Counted from the stretch's first letter, positions 18,253-27,448 are shown. The stretch: DNA of 62,883 bases from Cochlodiniinecator piscidefendens (GCF_011326755.1 NZ_JAAOIE010000011.1:1-62883); one strand, 5' to 3'. A program made the numbers and translations. Notes: generated by a model from the sequence alone, not told the origin.

Positions 18253-19486
18253 TCCAATCCAATTCCCCATACAATTGGCCCCTACCCTTTCAGACCTTCA
18301 AAGACGCAAAATCGCGGATACCCTGACCAATCTAGGGCTTCGGCTGAATAGGCGTTTTACCCCGTCTGAAACCGCTGCACATCGCATCACCGTAAATGGG
18401 GATGAGTTAGCGTGGGAGGTTGAGGGCAAAATGCACCCGACCCTAGGAACAGATCTAACCAAAGTTGTTGAAATCCTGTCTTTTGCTCACCTCAAAGAAG
18501 ATCCGCAATTTCCGGACCGCCCTATTCTCACCCAATACGACCCACAGGATTTATTTCTGGAGCGCATATTTGAAGACATGCGCAAAGCGCTCTCTCTTGA
18601 ACGCCCGCCACACAACGCTCATCCCACGGTCATTTTGCAAATCACCCACGACGTGGACAATCCACAGCTGAGGACGGCCTATCAAATGGCACGGGCTGCG
18701 GTGCTGCGCCTAAAAGGCGATAAAGCACAGTCAGCTCCGCTGTGGGCCGCAGCCCAGTCTGCAGTTCTGCGCCGCCCTGATCCGTTTTGGTGTTTTGAAA
18801 CTATTTGTCAGTTGGCACGACAATACGGGTTTAAATCGACCTATTTCACCTTTGCCTCATATCCCGGACAACATCCACGCGATCCGCGCTACAATAGCGA
18901 AACCCCGCGCTACGAAACCGCGCTTAGAACGCTTGCCCAGGATGGGCATGAAATAGGCTTGCATTCGGGTATTCGCTACAATGACTTTGCCAAGCCTCGC
19001 AGTTTTCTGCCAACGGACCCAATCAAAAGCCACCGCGCCCATTATTGGTCAGCCCCCCGCAATGCCCTAGAGGCATGGTTTGACAGCATGGCCAGCGCAG
19101 GCATCACCGCCGACGCCAGCCTTAGCCCACAATGCTGTGGCTCAGCTATGGGGTCTGCTTATCCATTGTGGTTCACCACCCAATCGGGACGTACGTTATT
19201 GCTGTATCCATCACAGTTTATGGATACATATCAAATGCAGGAAAACGCACAGGGCGCGATTTTAGACGCCCTCACCCCACATGTAGGCGCTGCTATCCCC
19301 CCCGTTCTCAACCTCAATTGGCATGTCCGGGTTTTTTCAGGCATTGGCCCATGGAAAGGATACCCAGAAAGCTTTACCAATCTACTTGAGACGATTATCG
19401 CAAAATATGATACCCGCCCGATGACCGTTTTCCAGAGCACGACATTCTACAAAGGCCAGCTGAATGCTTATCACTTTACGCCATAA
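18245..19486 (+). CDS. Polysaccharide deacetylase-like protein (NodB-type fold)
   Basis: This 413-residue protein contains ITHDVD near residue 135, followed by KSTYFTFASYPGQ and DGHEIGLHSGIRY. These match the metal-binding Asp-Asp and His motifs of the carbohydrate esterase 4/NodB superfamily in a divergent form common in O-antigen clusters. No signal peptide is visible, so it may act on the lipid-linked precursor in the cytoplasm, removing an acetyl group from an N-acetyl sugar. It overlaps wzx upstream and the Wzy-like gene downstream by 23 bases. The exact reaction is not established. Confidence 0.72.
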   Translation: MSDPIQFPIQLAPTLSDLQRRKIADTLTNLGLRLNRRFTPSETAAHRITVNGDELAWEVEGKMHPTLGTDLTKVVEILSFAHLKEDPQFPDRPILTQYDPQDLFLERIFEDMRKALSLERPPHNAHPTVILQITHDVDNPQLRTAYQMARAAVLRLKGDKAQSAPLWAAAQSAVLRRPDPFWCFETICQLARQYGFKSTYFTFASYPGQHPRDPRYNSETPRYETALRTLAQDGHEIGLHSGIRYNDFAKPRSFLPTDPIKSHRAHYWSAPRNALEAWFDSMASAGITADASLSPQCCGSAMGSAYPLWFTTQSGRTLLLYPSQFMDTYQMQENAQGAILDALTPHVGAAIPPVLNLNWHVRVFSGIGPWKGYPESFTNLLETIIAKYDTRPMTVFQSTTFYKGQLNAYHFTP

Positions 19487-20516
19487 CCTCATCGCCCTTG
19501 GGTTGGTGATATGGCTTGGCATTGGATCATCCGCGCGGCTTGACCCCCTTGCGGGTTTTTTCTTTTTGGCCTTTTTTCTTTTGCTTGCACAACAATACGG
19601 CGCACGTGCCCTTAGCCACACAGAAGTTATTGGCGGGTTGATGATTGGCGGGGTTGTTTTCTTTTTTGGGTTACAGAACCCACACGAGCCTTTGCAAATC
19701 GTCATGTTCCTTCTGGAGCTCTTTACTTGGATGCTCATTTTCAAACGACCGGGGAACTTATCACCTGTCGAGATCGGAATATGGGTAACCGTCTACGCCG
19801 TCAGCCTATTGATCTGGAAAGTCACGCTCGGCGGGCATGGGCTGTTTGACCGCGAAGATATGTTGATCAATGGCCCCATTAAATATGCGATGATCTGCGC
19901 GATTGGATATACATTTCTTCTGTTTCGCCCCCGAGAAACCAAATACCCAAGCATGGGTGAGTTTGCTATTCTTGCGCTATTGATGCTGGCTATATTTTCA
20001 GCGCTCAGTCGCACACCAACAGCCTTTGCCTGTGGTATGACGCTGTGGTTTGTCCTTCGGCGTGCCAGCCTACCACAAAAAATTCTGGCTGGCTTTGCCT
20101 TTGCCATCGCCTGGGGTTTTCTCACGCAGACCCGGCTTTTCTATGTAGATCAAAGCGGCGGCAACATCGCCGAACGCGTTTTGGCCATCAGATATCTTGT
20201 CTGGCGTGATGCGCTTTTGGTTATTCAAACCGATCCATTTTTTGGGGCAGGGGGTGAGATATATCGCCAAACCAATGTAGCGTTGGTTGAATACCCCCAT
20301 AATCTCGTTCTTGATCTCATGCTCAATACCGGGCTGATTGGGACCTTTGTTTTTCTTGTTGTTCTGTTATCACAATTGCCGCGCTGGACACCCTTTAATC
20401 TGGGGTTACTGGCCGTCTCTATGACAAGCGGCGATATCTTTTTATGGATCAAAACCCTATTTGCCCCACCTCCAGATTCCCCCGACGAAAATGAAATTCA
20501 AAAAGAAGTCGAATGA
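19464..20516 (+). CDS. O-antigen polymerase/ligase-like protein (Wzy type)
   Basis: This 350-residue inner-membrane protein has about ten hydrophobic segments and a large loop containing RYLVWRDALLVIQTDPFFGAG followed by EYPHNLVLDLMLNTGLIG. The latter is the Wzy_C/WaaL signature, with its conserved H-N followed by a glycine-rich membrane segment. It would polymerise repeat units in the periplasm. It overlaps the deacetylase-like gene by 23 bases and the broken wecB start by four, so the cluster is tightly packed. WaaL ligase activity cannot be excluded. Confidence 0.78.
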   Translation: MLITLRHNLIALGLVIWLGIGSSARLDPLAGFFFLAFFLLLAQQYGARALSHTEVIGGLMIGGVVFFFGLQNPHEPLQIVMFLLELFTWMLIFKRPGNLSPVEIGIWVTVYAVSLLIWKVTLGGHGLFDREDMLINGPIKYAMICAIGYTFLLFRPRETKYPSMGEFAILALLMLAIFSALSRTPTAFACGMTLWFVLRRASLPQKILAGFAFAIAWGFLTQTRLFYVDQSGGNIAERVLAIRYLVWRDALLVIQTDPFFGAGGEIYRQTNVALVEYPHNLVLDLMLNTGLIGTFVFLVVLLSQLPRWTPFNLGLLAVSMTSGDIFLWIKTLFAPPPDSPDENEIQKEVE

Positions 20517-21544
20517 AAACACTTACTATTCTTGGCGCGGTCGATTGCAGCGCACCCTAAACTCAACAACATCATCTTACATACCGGGCAACACTATGAC
20601 GCCAAAATGTCAGATGTGTTTTTTCACAAATTGGTCATTCCAAAACCTGCGCATCATTTGGGCATCGGCGGTGGGCTACATGGTCAAATGATTGGACGTC
20701 AGTTCGAGGCTATCGCAGCTGCTTAAAAGACGAGGTGCCCAATGCCGTATTTGTCTACGGCGATACAAATTCAACTTTGGCCACCGCAAAAAAGGACATT
20801 CCTGTTTGTCATATTGAGGCTGGTTTGTGGTCCTTTAACCGTCGCATGCCTGAAGAGGTAAATCGCATTCTCACCGATCATGCTGCAACTTGGGCCTTTG
20901 CACCGACGACTGAGGCTATGCGCGGCCTCGCAAATGAGGATATTACAGACCGCGCCCATTTAGTTGGCGATGTCATGTTTGACGCCGCCCGCTTATTTGG
21001 TGCTGAGGCACGCGAAAAACCCGACATACTTGATCGGCTGAACTTGTGGGCAGGGGGGCGGTTTACGACTGATCACAGACAGGACAACACCGATACACCC
21101 GAGACATTAGAAACCATCATGGCAGCACTGCGTGATCTTGCACAGGATGCCCCGCTGGTTTTACCGCTCCATCCCCGAACCCGCAAAGCATTAGAAGCGA
21201 CGGGCCGCTTTGATCAACTTACACAAGGCATCACGCTGACAGACCCATTAGGGTTCTTTGACATCATTGCTCTGATGCAAGCTGCACGGCTCATTCTCAC
21301 CGACAGCGGAGGGCTTCAGAAAGAGGCATATTTCCATCGCACGCCAACCGTCGTATTGCGCACAGAGACTGAATGGAATGAGTTGGTGACCTTAGGCTGG
21401 GCCATGCTTGCGCCACCACATGATAGCGGCTTGATCAACACCGCTATCAGCAGAATGGATGGGGCAAAGGGAGATGAAACAGCCGCGCCCTACAGCAATA
21501 GGTATGCCGCAGAAAAGATCATTTCGATTGTAGCAGGTTCATAA
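20513..21544 (+). pseudogene. Degenerate wecB (UDP-GlcNAc 2-epimerase, non-hydrolysing)
   Basis: The reading frame begins MKTLTILGA at 20513 and then loses the expected RPQFIKAA segment and its frame. The family sequence resumes in the +1 frame (HPKLNNIILHTGQHYDAKMS) until a TAA near 20724. It returns to the first frame at LKDEVPNAVFVYGDTNS, so there are two frameshifts. A further loss of about five residues after NSTLA removes part of a conserved helix. The catalytic-site segment normally reading VHRQENTD is DHRQDNTD, and AGLRSFN is AGLWSFN. An intact homologue is at 41262. It overlaps the end of the Wzy-like gene, so it was once the last gene of that operon. Confidence 0.9.
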
Positions 21545-21550
21545 AATAGA

Positions 21551-21582
21551 CTCTAAATGTTTCGCGCGCGAAACATTTAGAG
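21551..21582. promoter_or_regulatory. Perfect 32-bp palindrome, candidate parS centromere
   Basis: The half-site CTCTAAATGTTTCGCG is followed at once by its exact reverse complement. The core TGTTTCGCGCGCGAAACA resembles chromosomal parS (TGTTTCACGTGAAACA) with an altered, two-base-longer centre. It lies six bases beyond the parB stop, a common place for plasmid parS. There is no T-run on either side, so a terminator role is less likely although both flanking genes end here. Confidence 0.75.
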
Positions 21583-21588
21583 ATACGA

Positions 21589-22587
21589 TCAAAAAGTGTC
21601 TTGCAGCCAGCCAAGCAGGCTCTCACGTTGCGCATCAGTCAATCCGGAAACGATCACGCCACCATCTTTGCGCACCTTAACGGAAACCTTGGGGATCCCC
21701 TTCAAAGTAGGCTCTATATTAGGCTTTAGGGTCTGTTTTTGTTCCTCAACTTCAGAAATAATTTGAGAAATATCAGCTTGCTCAGTGGCTGCATCAGCAT
21801 ATGTGCGTTGCCCCAGTCTTTCTGCAATCAGGTTCAGGCTTTCTGGATATTCCTGAAGTGTTTTTGACAGTAAAAGGCCCAGACGTTCCCCCAATGCGGC
21901 AGGAAACTGAAGGTGCTGATCAAGCTGCGCAACGATAGGTAAAAAGGATCTGATCTTAGATCGTTTGGCCCGCGACGCCGCCCGAAACAGATCAAGCAAT
22001 GCTGCCTTTTCTGTTGGATAAACGCCTTGCTCCACCGATTTGGCTGCGATGCGGGCCCGTTCATAAAACGAAAGTCCAACCCGGATTTCATTTTCTTCGA
22101 CCATCGCCAAATAAGCATCTGCAGCGCCATCAGGCTGGCGCAACACGGCCAAGACCTGCGCAAACCGTTCATCACCCGTTTCTGCAAACAGATTGCGTAA
22201 CGCCGTGAGACGCCGCCACCCTGAAATCAAACCGTAACGCCCATTATCTAAGCGCTCCACTTCGATCGGCGTTTGTTGACCACGCGACCGAATGCTTTCA
22301 ACCAATGCTGCCATATCGTCTTCGTCAGTAATGATCCGGTCACGCACCAGATAGCCATCATCAACAACATCTAAAGACAAAGGTTCAATCAACCGTCCAG
22401 TTTCGCGCGCCACCCGTAATGTCTCAGTGACTTCTTCCAAAGCAGCGGTGGCTGACGCCATGCCTGCAACCTCCGAAATGGGGGGAGGCGTGCGCACATT
22501 AGAGTCTAATTCACCTAAGTTAGGCTCTGTTTCACTTGAGGCATCTAGATACACGGCCTGAGCGGGAGTTAGTCGTTTACGTGCCAT
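21589..22587 (-). CDS. parB: ParB-type plasmid partition protein
   Basis: ParB binds the centromere and is moved by ParA during plasmid segregation. The 332-residue protein has the ParB/Srx N-terminal domain with ITDEDDMAALVESIRSRGQQ and ISGWRR at residues 121-126, corresponding to the G-x-R-R box. A central helix-turn-helix region covers about residues 170-235, and a short C-terminal domain (VSVKVRKDGGVIVSGL) is RepB/ParB-plasmid like. It starts 11 bases after parA and is co-transcribed. The family's N-terminal basic tail (MARKRLTP) is present. Confidence 0.92.
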   Translation of the reverse strand: MARKRLTPAQAVYLDASSETEPNLGELDSNVRTPPPISEVAGMASATAALEEVTETLRVARETGRLIEPLSLDVVDDGYLVRDRIITDEDDMAALVESIRSRGQQTPIEVERLDNGRYGLISGWRRLTALRNLFAETGDERFAQVLAVLRQPDGAADAYLAMVEENEIRVGLSFYERARIAAKSVEQGVYPTEKAALLDLFRAASRAKRSKIRSFLPIVAQLDQHLQFPAALGERLGLLLSKTLQEYPESLNLIAERLGQRTYADAATEQADISQIISEVEEQKQTLKPNIEPTLKGIPKVSVKVRKDGGVIVSGLTDAQRESLLGWLQDTF

Positions 22588-22598
22588 ATCAGCGTTCC

Positions 22599-23984
22599 TT
22601 ATCCCTGTGCCTTCGCCAGTTCATCCCGGCGCCATGCCCCGATGAATAGGGTTTTAAACGCGGCATAGGTTGCATCAAACGTTTCGCGCCCACGGGCATA
22701 TGTTTCACGATTAAAGTCACGATAGTCGGCCTCGTAAATCCCCTGGACCTGCTCGCCAGCCTGACCAATCAGCGCGGTGTAATCCTGTCGGTGCGGCGAT
22801 AGGGTTTGCCCGAGATAGGCCTGCATCAAGGCGGCAAGTTCTGCCTGCTGGGTTGAATCGTAACGCGTGACCACAGCACGCACCGCATCCCATTCAAAAG
22901 AGATTTCATCCCGACCCAAAGCACGGGCCGCTAGATTTTCGCCTTCTTCAATGGACTGAAAAGTCGTGTGCAGCATGTCAAAGAACCGGCCTGTTGAATC
23001 AAACTCCAAAAAGGAGGCTCCAAGCGGCACCAGCAGAATGTCAGCGGCGGTCAATCCATTGATGGTCAAATATCCGAGGGCAGGGGGCGTGTCCAAAAAG
23101 ATGAGATCATACTCATCAAGTATTCCGTCCTGCTCAAAGCTTTCGGTCAATGCTTCCCACAGTTTCCATCCACGGCCTTGCATACGCCAAACGGGAATTT
23201 GAAATTCAGCCCAATAGAGGTTCAGCTGGGCACCAATCAAATCAATGTTTGGCCAATGGGTCTCTTGAACCAAATCCTGCGCCTTCACCTGAAGCGCTTC
23301 TGAGAGCGTTTCTTCGAGTGGGATAGGGGCATCCCCCCGATCTAGGCGTCTTTGGTTCTCTGAGCGCTGATATCCAGCGTAGTGGCGTGCGAGTAGTGGG
23401 AATACGGTTTGCCACTCGTCCTGAACTTTGCCGCCAAAGATGGACGTCATGGAACCTTGACTGTCGAGATCCACAATTAAAACTTTGTAGCCGTCCAGCG
23501 CAGCAGACATTGCAAGATGTGCCGCGGTCGAAGTTTTACCAACGCCACCTTTGAAATTTGCAACGGCTACCATTTTGGCCGGAACGTTTTCAGGGCGGTA
23601 GGGTAGATATTCTTTAGCCTTTGAGCCCTCAACCCCAAAGTGAGCGCGCAATTTTAAAACCTCATCGAGTGTGAACCATTTTGCCCCGCCTTCGGTTTCG
23701 CTTTGGCCTTGGGGTAAATCTGGATTGGCTTTGAGGACACGACGAAAATGCGCTTGGGCAACTGGAATTAAATAACGGGTAATTTCCCAAGTGGAAAATA
23801 GGCGCAGTTTGCGCTGCCCATCTGGATTAATCCCCCGACTTTCTAAGTCACTTCTACCACGTCCACATGCATCAGATATGGTTGAAAAACTAGAGGTAGT
23901 GGTTGGGTCACCCAGTGCGGCAAGCGCTTCATCTGGGTCAATGTTAAAATAAGGAGGGAGGGTGGTTTTGCCTGCTGATTTCAT
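22599..23984 (-). CDS. parA: ParA-type partition ATPase with N-terminal DNA-binding region
   Basis: This is a 461-residue Walker-type ATPase that drives plasmid segregation. The first 130 residues (FSTWEITRYLIPVAQ, WFTLDEVLKLRAHFG) form a long MerR-like DNA-binding region, typical of large type Ia ParA proteins that also repress their own promoter. The ATPase core has the deviant Walker A FKGGVGKTS at 144-152, VLIVDLDSQGS and IFLDTPPALGYL. It is divergent from repA across the origin region, so autoregulation from the intergenic region is likely. Confidence 0.94.
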   Translation of the reverse strand: MKSAGKTTLPPYFNIDPDEALAALGDPTTTSSFSTISDACGRGRSDLESRGINPDGQRKLRLFSTWEITRYLIPVAQAHFRRVLKANPDLPQGQSETEGGAKWFTLDEVLKLRAHFGVEGSKAKEYLPYRPENVPAKMVAVANFKGGVGKTSTAAHLAMSAALDGYKVLIVDLDSQGSMTSIFGGKVQDEWQTVFPLLARHYAGYQRSENQRRLDRGDAPIPLEETLSEALQVKAQDLVQETHWPNIDLIGAQLNLYWAEFQIPVWRMQGRGWKLWEALTESFEQDGILDEYDLIFLDTPPALGYLTINGLTAADILLVPLGASFLEFDSTGRFFDMLHTTFQSIEEGENLAARALGRDEISFEWDAVRAVVTRYDSTQQAELAALMQAYLGQTLSPHRQDYTALIGQAGEQVQGIYEADYRDFNRETYARGRETFDATYAAFKTLFIGAWRRDELAKAQG

Positions 23985-24086
23985 CTGTTTTTCGCCGTAT
24001 GCTTCGTTTTTGACAATATACCACTAAAGACAGCATGTGGAAGAAAAAGCTTTGGTTTAAGGTGATTTTTTAAGGTGTTTGGAGCG

Positions 24087-24113
24087 AAATACCCCGCAAT
24101 TACGGGTATTTTT
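24087..24113 (+). terminator. Hairpin with T-run in the parA-repA intergenic region
   Basis: An 8-bp stem (AAATACCC with GGGTATTT) around a nine-base loop runs into five Ts on the plus strand. It lies inside the presumed parA leader on the opposite strand. It could end a short plus-strand transcript antisense to that leader, or fold in the leader itself. No promoter for such an RNA could be confirmed. Confidence 0.45.
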
Positions 24114-24228
24114 GATGGGAGAATTGTTTTTTTATAGTTATATTTTGTTAATAAGATAGTTATGGAAAAATAGCGACCGCATATCCTATTGAGTATAAAG
24201 GGTATTTTGGATCTATTTCTCTTATGGC

Positions 24229-24355
24229 TGACTCTGAAACCCCGTTTAGGTGACTCTGATCCCCCGAGAAGATGACTCTGAAACTCCGTTTGCCAAAATA
24301 GGATCACTGGACGCAGGTTGTGGATAACTTTATGCTAGGTGTCACTGAAACCCCG
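24229..24355 (+). repeat. Replication iterons TGACTCTGAAACCCCG
   Basis: Copies lie at 24229-24244, 24251-24266 (TGACTCTGATCCCCCG) and 24273-24288 (TGACTCTGAAACTCCG), exactly 22 bases apart. A fourth, TGTCACTGAAACCCCG, lies at 24340-24355, 67 bases on, which keeps the helical phase to within a base. They are direct repeats just upstream of repA and are the likely RepA binding sites. Confidence 0.88.
24319..24327 (-). promoter_or_regulatory. DnaA box
   Basis: TGTGGATAA is the exact complement of the consensus TTATCCACA. It lies between the third and fourth iterons, as expected in a RepA/DnaA-dependent plasmid origin. Confidence 0.75.
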
Positions 24356-24396
24356 AACGTAAATCAAAAGATTCGGGTCAGGACGAGCAGGCAGAT

Positions 24397-25404
24397 ATGA
24401 CAGAGATACGGGGGCTTTCGGCCCAAGAATATTTAGCAGACAGGTTCTTTGTTTGCGACATTTTTGATGCGATGCCCAAGAATGATTTGGGGTCGATGGA
24501 ACACCCGATGTTCTCACTGACGACGCGCCCTGATCGTCGTATCGTGACTTACGAACACAATGGTATTTTGGTCGAAGTCACACCATCGGTCAAAGGTCGT
24601 GCGACCATTCATGACAAAGACATTCTGATCTACTGCATCAGTCAATTGATGGCCGCGCAAAACGCTGGTCGCAAAATTGGCCGCACGCTTCAGTTGAAAG
24701 CGCATGACTTATTATTGGCCACCAACCGCGATACCAGTGGCGACAGCTACACACGTCTACGCGAAGCCTTTGAGCGTTTAGCAGGTACACGCATCACTAC
24801 GAACCTCGCCACAGCCGAAACAGAAACAACCACTGGCTTCGGGTTGATTGACAGTTGGGAAATAGTGCGCCGGACCAGAGGCGGACGTATGGTCAATGTT
24901 GTGGTGACATTATCAGAGTGGCTGTTTCGGGCGGTGCTTTCTAAGTCAGTGCTGACGCTGAGCCGTGATTATTTCACATTGCGCAAACCGCTTGAGCGCC
25001 GGGTTTATGAACTCGCGCGTAAACACTGTGGGCGTCAATCCAATTGGCGGGTGAGCATGGCGGTTCTGCATAAGAAATCAGGCTCGACCGCCCCGATCCG
25101 AGTGTTTCGCGCGGCTGTGCGCAAGATCATGGCCGCGGATCATTTGCCAGATTATAGCCTTGAAGAAGAACCGGGTGATATCCTACGCGTGTCACGTCGA
25201 GGTGTGATTGAGGATGATCTGGGCCCAAGTGTGTTTGGGGTCGAAACCCATGATGCCGCGCGCCGGTTGGCCCCTGGCTGGGATATCTATGCGCTGGAGG
25301 CTGAATGGCGTGCCTTTTGGCAGGAAACGGGCCGCCCACACCTTAAGGTGCCTGAAAAAGCCTATCTGGCATGGATTAAACAGCGCGTGCAGTCTGAGGT
25401 ATAA
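24397..25404 (+). CDS. repA: RepA-type plasmid replication initiator
   Basis: The 335-residue protein matches the alphaproteobacterial 'replication initiator protein A' family. Recognisable stretches are FFVCDIFDAMPKNDLGSMEH, IHDKDILIYCISQLMAAQN and LERRVYELARKHCGRQSNWR, which form the winged-helix DNA-binding part. It would bind the iterons just upstream and open the origin. It is divergent from parAB, the usual layout of RepA plasmids in Rhodobacteraceae, where this initiator defines a compatibility group. The name RepA-I is my inference from layout and cargo. Assigning the exact group would need comparison with typed plasmids. Confidence 0.93.
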   Translation: MTEIRGLSAQEYLADRFFVCDIFDAMPKNDLGSMEHPMFSLTTRPDRRIVTYEHNGILVEVTPSVKGRATIHDKDILIYCISQLMAAQNAGRKIGRTLQLKAHDLLLATNRDTSGDSYTRLREAFERLAGTRITTNLATAETETTTGFGLIDSWEIVRRTRGGRMVNVVVTLSEWLFRAVLSKSVLTLSRDYFTLRKPLERRVYELARKHCGRQSNWRVSMAVLHKKSGSTAPIRVFRAAVRKIMAADHLPDYSLEEEPGDILRVSRRGVIEDDLGPSVFGVETHDAARRLAPGWDIYALEAEWRAFWQETGRPHLKVPEKAYLAWIKQRVQSEV

Positions 25405-25428
25405 TCACACTAGTATCGATGTATGATC

Positions 25429-26103
25429 CTATGCGCCCGCGCGAGTGACCACCGTTTTAATTGTCTCCCAAACCAATTTTGCTTCCATGCGGAAGCTTAC
25501 TTTAGCAATATATTCTAGATCGACCTGGACTTTGCGAGTGGTCTCATCTTCGCTTACGCTATATCCGAGCTTGGTTTGCGCTAAACCACTGATACCTGGG
25601 CGCACAGCGTGACGTGCACAGTATCCGGGAATACTTTCAATGTGGGTTTTTGCATGTTCGTAGTAATCTGGACGTGGACCAATGAGGCTCATGTCACCCC
25701 TGAGCACATTCAAAATCTGAGGTAGTTCATCGATGCGGGTTTTGCGTAAGAAGCGGCCCATTGCGGTGATACGATCCGTTTCTAACGGGTCATTTGGGCC
25801 ACGTGTAATTTTATCAATTGGGTGCATACTGCGGAATTTAACTAATCGAAACATGCTACAATTTTGCCCCATGCGATCTTGAATAAAAAATAAAGAGCCA
25901 CGATTAAACAAAGGATTGAAAATCAGAAGGCTCAGAAAAGCGATCGCAAAAATTGGAAAAAGAAGCAAACTCATCCCGATGTCAAAGGCTCGTTTACACG
26001 TCCAAAAAAACGGGCTGGCCTTGCGCGGAGCAGGCGCAATGACCGGATGAGTAATTGATGTATCTAAGCTCTGTTCTAAATCGAACATGATAAACTTTCT
26101 CAT
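25429..26103 (-). CDS. Undecaprenyl-phosphate sugar-1-phosphate transferase (initiating), copy 1
   Basis: This enzyme would start repeat-unit synthesis by moving a sugar phosphate from a UDP-sugar to undecaprenyl phosphate. The 224-residue protein has one membrane segment at about residues 40-62 and the PF02397 catalytic core: FFIQDRMGQ, LVKFRSMHP, RKTRIDELPQILNVLRGDMS and LIGPRPDY. It is the small catalytic-only form without the WcaJ N-terminal membrane domain. It is last in the minus-strand export operon that includes ugd and the second BY-kinase, and it converges with repA. A second, different enzyme lies at 43373. Confidence 0.9.
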   Translation of the reverse strand: MRKFIMFDLEQSLDTSITHPVIAPAPRKASPFFWTCKRAFDIGMSLLLFPIFAIAFLSLLIFNPLFNRGSLFFIQDRMGQNCSMFRLVKFRSMHPIDKITRGPNDPLETDRITAMGRFLRKTRIDELPQILNVLRGDMSLIGPRPDYYEHAKTHIESIPGYCARHAVRPGISGLAQTKLGYSVSEDETTRKVQVDLEYIAKVSFRMEAKLVWETIKTVVTRAGA

Positions 26104-26281
26104 AAAGCTCTTTGGACAATAAATGGTTTCTCATAATAGAGTTTTGAGAGTTTTAGGGTCAAGAAAACCTTTTTTACGTTTCTCGTACGATTTCATTACA
26201 ATTAAACGTATAGGGTGAAACACTTATTCACTCAACATACTTCGGATGCGTTATCTACGCTCAGGTTGTGTTTGATTCGCT

Positions 26282-27448
26282 TTAATCTGTCCCGAATAGA
26301 TCTCTGGTAAAGATTTTGTCTGAAACATCGCTTAACTCATCACTTTGACGATTGGTCACAATGACATCTGCTTCGGCTTTAAAGGCTGCTAGATCCCGCA
26401 CCACGCGCGAATGGAAAAAGTGAGGATCATCAAGGTTAGGTTCATAAACGATGACCTCGATCCCCTTGGCTTTGATCCGTTTCATGATGCCTTGAATAGA
26501 ACTTTGGCGGAAATTGTCAGACCCCGCTTTCATCGTCAAACGATAGACGCCGACAATCTTGGGCGCGCGTGCAACGATGCTATCAGCGATAAAATCTTTG
26601 CGGGTGCGGTTGGCGTCTACAACGGCCCGGATCAAGTTTTGCGGAACCTCAGAATAATTCGCGAGCAATTGTTTACTGTCCTTGGGAAGGCAGTAGCCGC
26701 CATATCCAAAGGACGGATTATTATAGTGCCCCCCGATCCGTGGGTCGTGGCCAACGCCTTCGATGATTTCGCGGCTGCTTAAGCCGTTCAATTGGGCGTA
26801 GGTGTCGAGTTCATTAAAATAAGCAACGCGCATCGCGAGGTAGGTGTTTGAAAACAACTTAATTGCTTCTGCTTCGGTTGATCCTGTGAACAGGGTAGGG
26901 ACATCATCAACACGGGCCCCCTGCGCAAGCAAAGCGGCAAAACCTTTGGCCTGTTCCGTATGGGCCCCGATGATAATACGCGATGGATAGAGGTTGTCAT
27001 AAAGCGCTTTGCCTTCGCGCAGGAACTCTGGTGAAAACAGGATATTATCATTGTTAAGGTGGTCACGCAGACGTTGAGTAAACCCAACCGGGACGGTGGA
27101 TTTAATAATGACAGTGGCCTCTGGTGCATACGTCAGGGCCGCTTGGGCTACGTCTTCAACGCTTGAGGTGTCAAAATAGTTGGTTTCGGGATCGTAATTG
27201 GTTGGGGTCGCAATGATAATATATTGAGCGCCTTGATAAGCCGCTTTTAAATCAGTGGTAGCTTGCAGTGAAAGTTGACCAGCAGCAAGGGCGTCGCTGA
27301 TGTCAGTATCTAGGATGGGGGATTGCCCAGCGTTTACTTGGGCAACCCGATCCGCATTTACATCAATCGCAACAACGTCGTTTGAGGCAGCCAATAAAAC
27401 AGCATTAGACAAACCAACATATCCAAGACCTGCAACGGCAATCTTCAT
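26282..27448 (-). CDS. ugd: UDP-glucose 6-dehydrogenase
   Basis: Ugd oxidises UDP-glucose to UDP-glucuronate with NAD. The 388-residue protein starts with the dinucleotide-binding motif GLGYVGLSN at residues 7-15. It has [19 protein letters not shown] and [12 protein letters not shown], and the active-site segment [14 protein letters not shown] with its catalytic cysteine. The length matches the short E. coli-type Ugd. It lies 43 bases downstream of the second BY-kinase gene and is probably co-transcribed. BY-kinases commonly phosphorylate Ugd, so the pairing may be functional. It differs from the WbpA-type dehydrogenase at 38380. Confidence 0.92.
   Translation of the reverse strand: MKIAVAGLGYVGLSNAVLLAASNDVVAIDVNADRVAQVNAGQSPILDTDISDALAAGQLSLQATTDLKAAYQGAQYIIIATPTNYDPETNYFDTSSVEDVAQAALTYAPEATVIIKSTVPVGFTQRLRDHLNNDNILFSPEFLREGKALYDNLYPSRIIIGAHTEQAKGFAALLAQGARVDDVPTLFTGSTEAEAIKLFSNTYLAMRVAYFNELDTYAQLNGLSSREIIEGVGHDPRIGGHYNNPSFGYGGYCLPKDSKQLLANYSEVPQNLIRAVVDANRTRKDFIADSIVARAPKIVGVYRLTMKAGSDNFRQSSIQGIMKRIKAKGIEVIVYEPNLDDPHFFHSRVVRDLAAFKAEADVIVTNRQSDELSDVSDKIFTRDLFGTD

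Larger units (their letters stand above)
23985..24396. other. Origin/control region between parA and repA
   Basis: These 412 bases hold no gene. From left to right they contain a hairpin at 24087-24113, a strongly AT-rich stretch at about 24110-24180 with long A/T runs (a candidate unwinding element), three 16-base iterons at 22-base spacing, a perfect DnaA box and a fourth, weaker iteron, ending about 40 bases before repA. Such an array next to repA is what an iteron-controlled plasmid origin looks like. It should also carry the promoters for parAB and repA. Confidence 0.8.

Noticed and set aside
19543-19566. CCCCTTGCGGG followed by T-runs, terminator-like
   Set aside because: It lies inside the N-terminal membrane region of the Wzy-like gene, where T-rich codons are expected, and the stem is very short.
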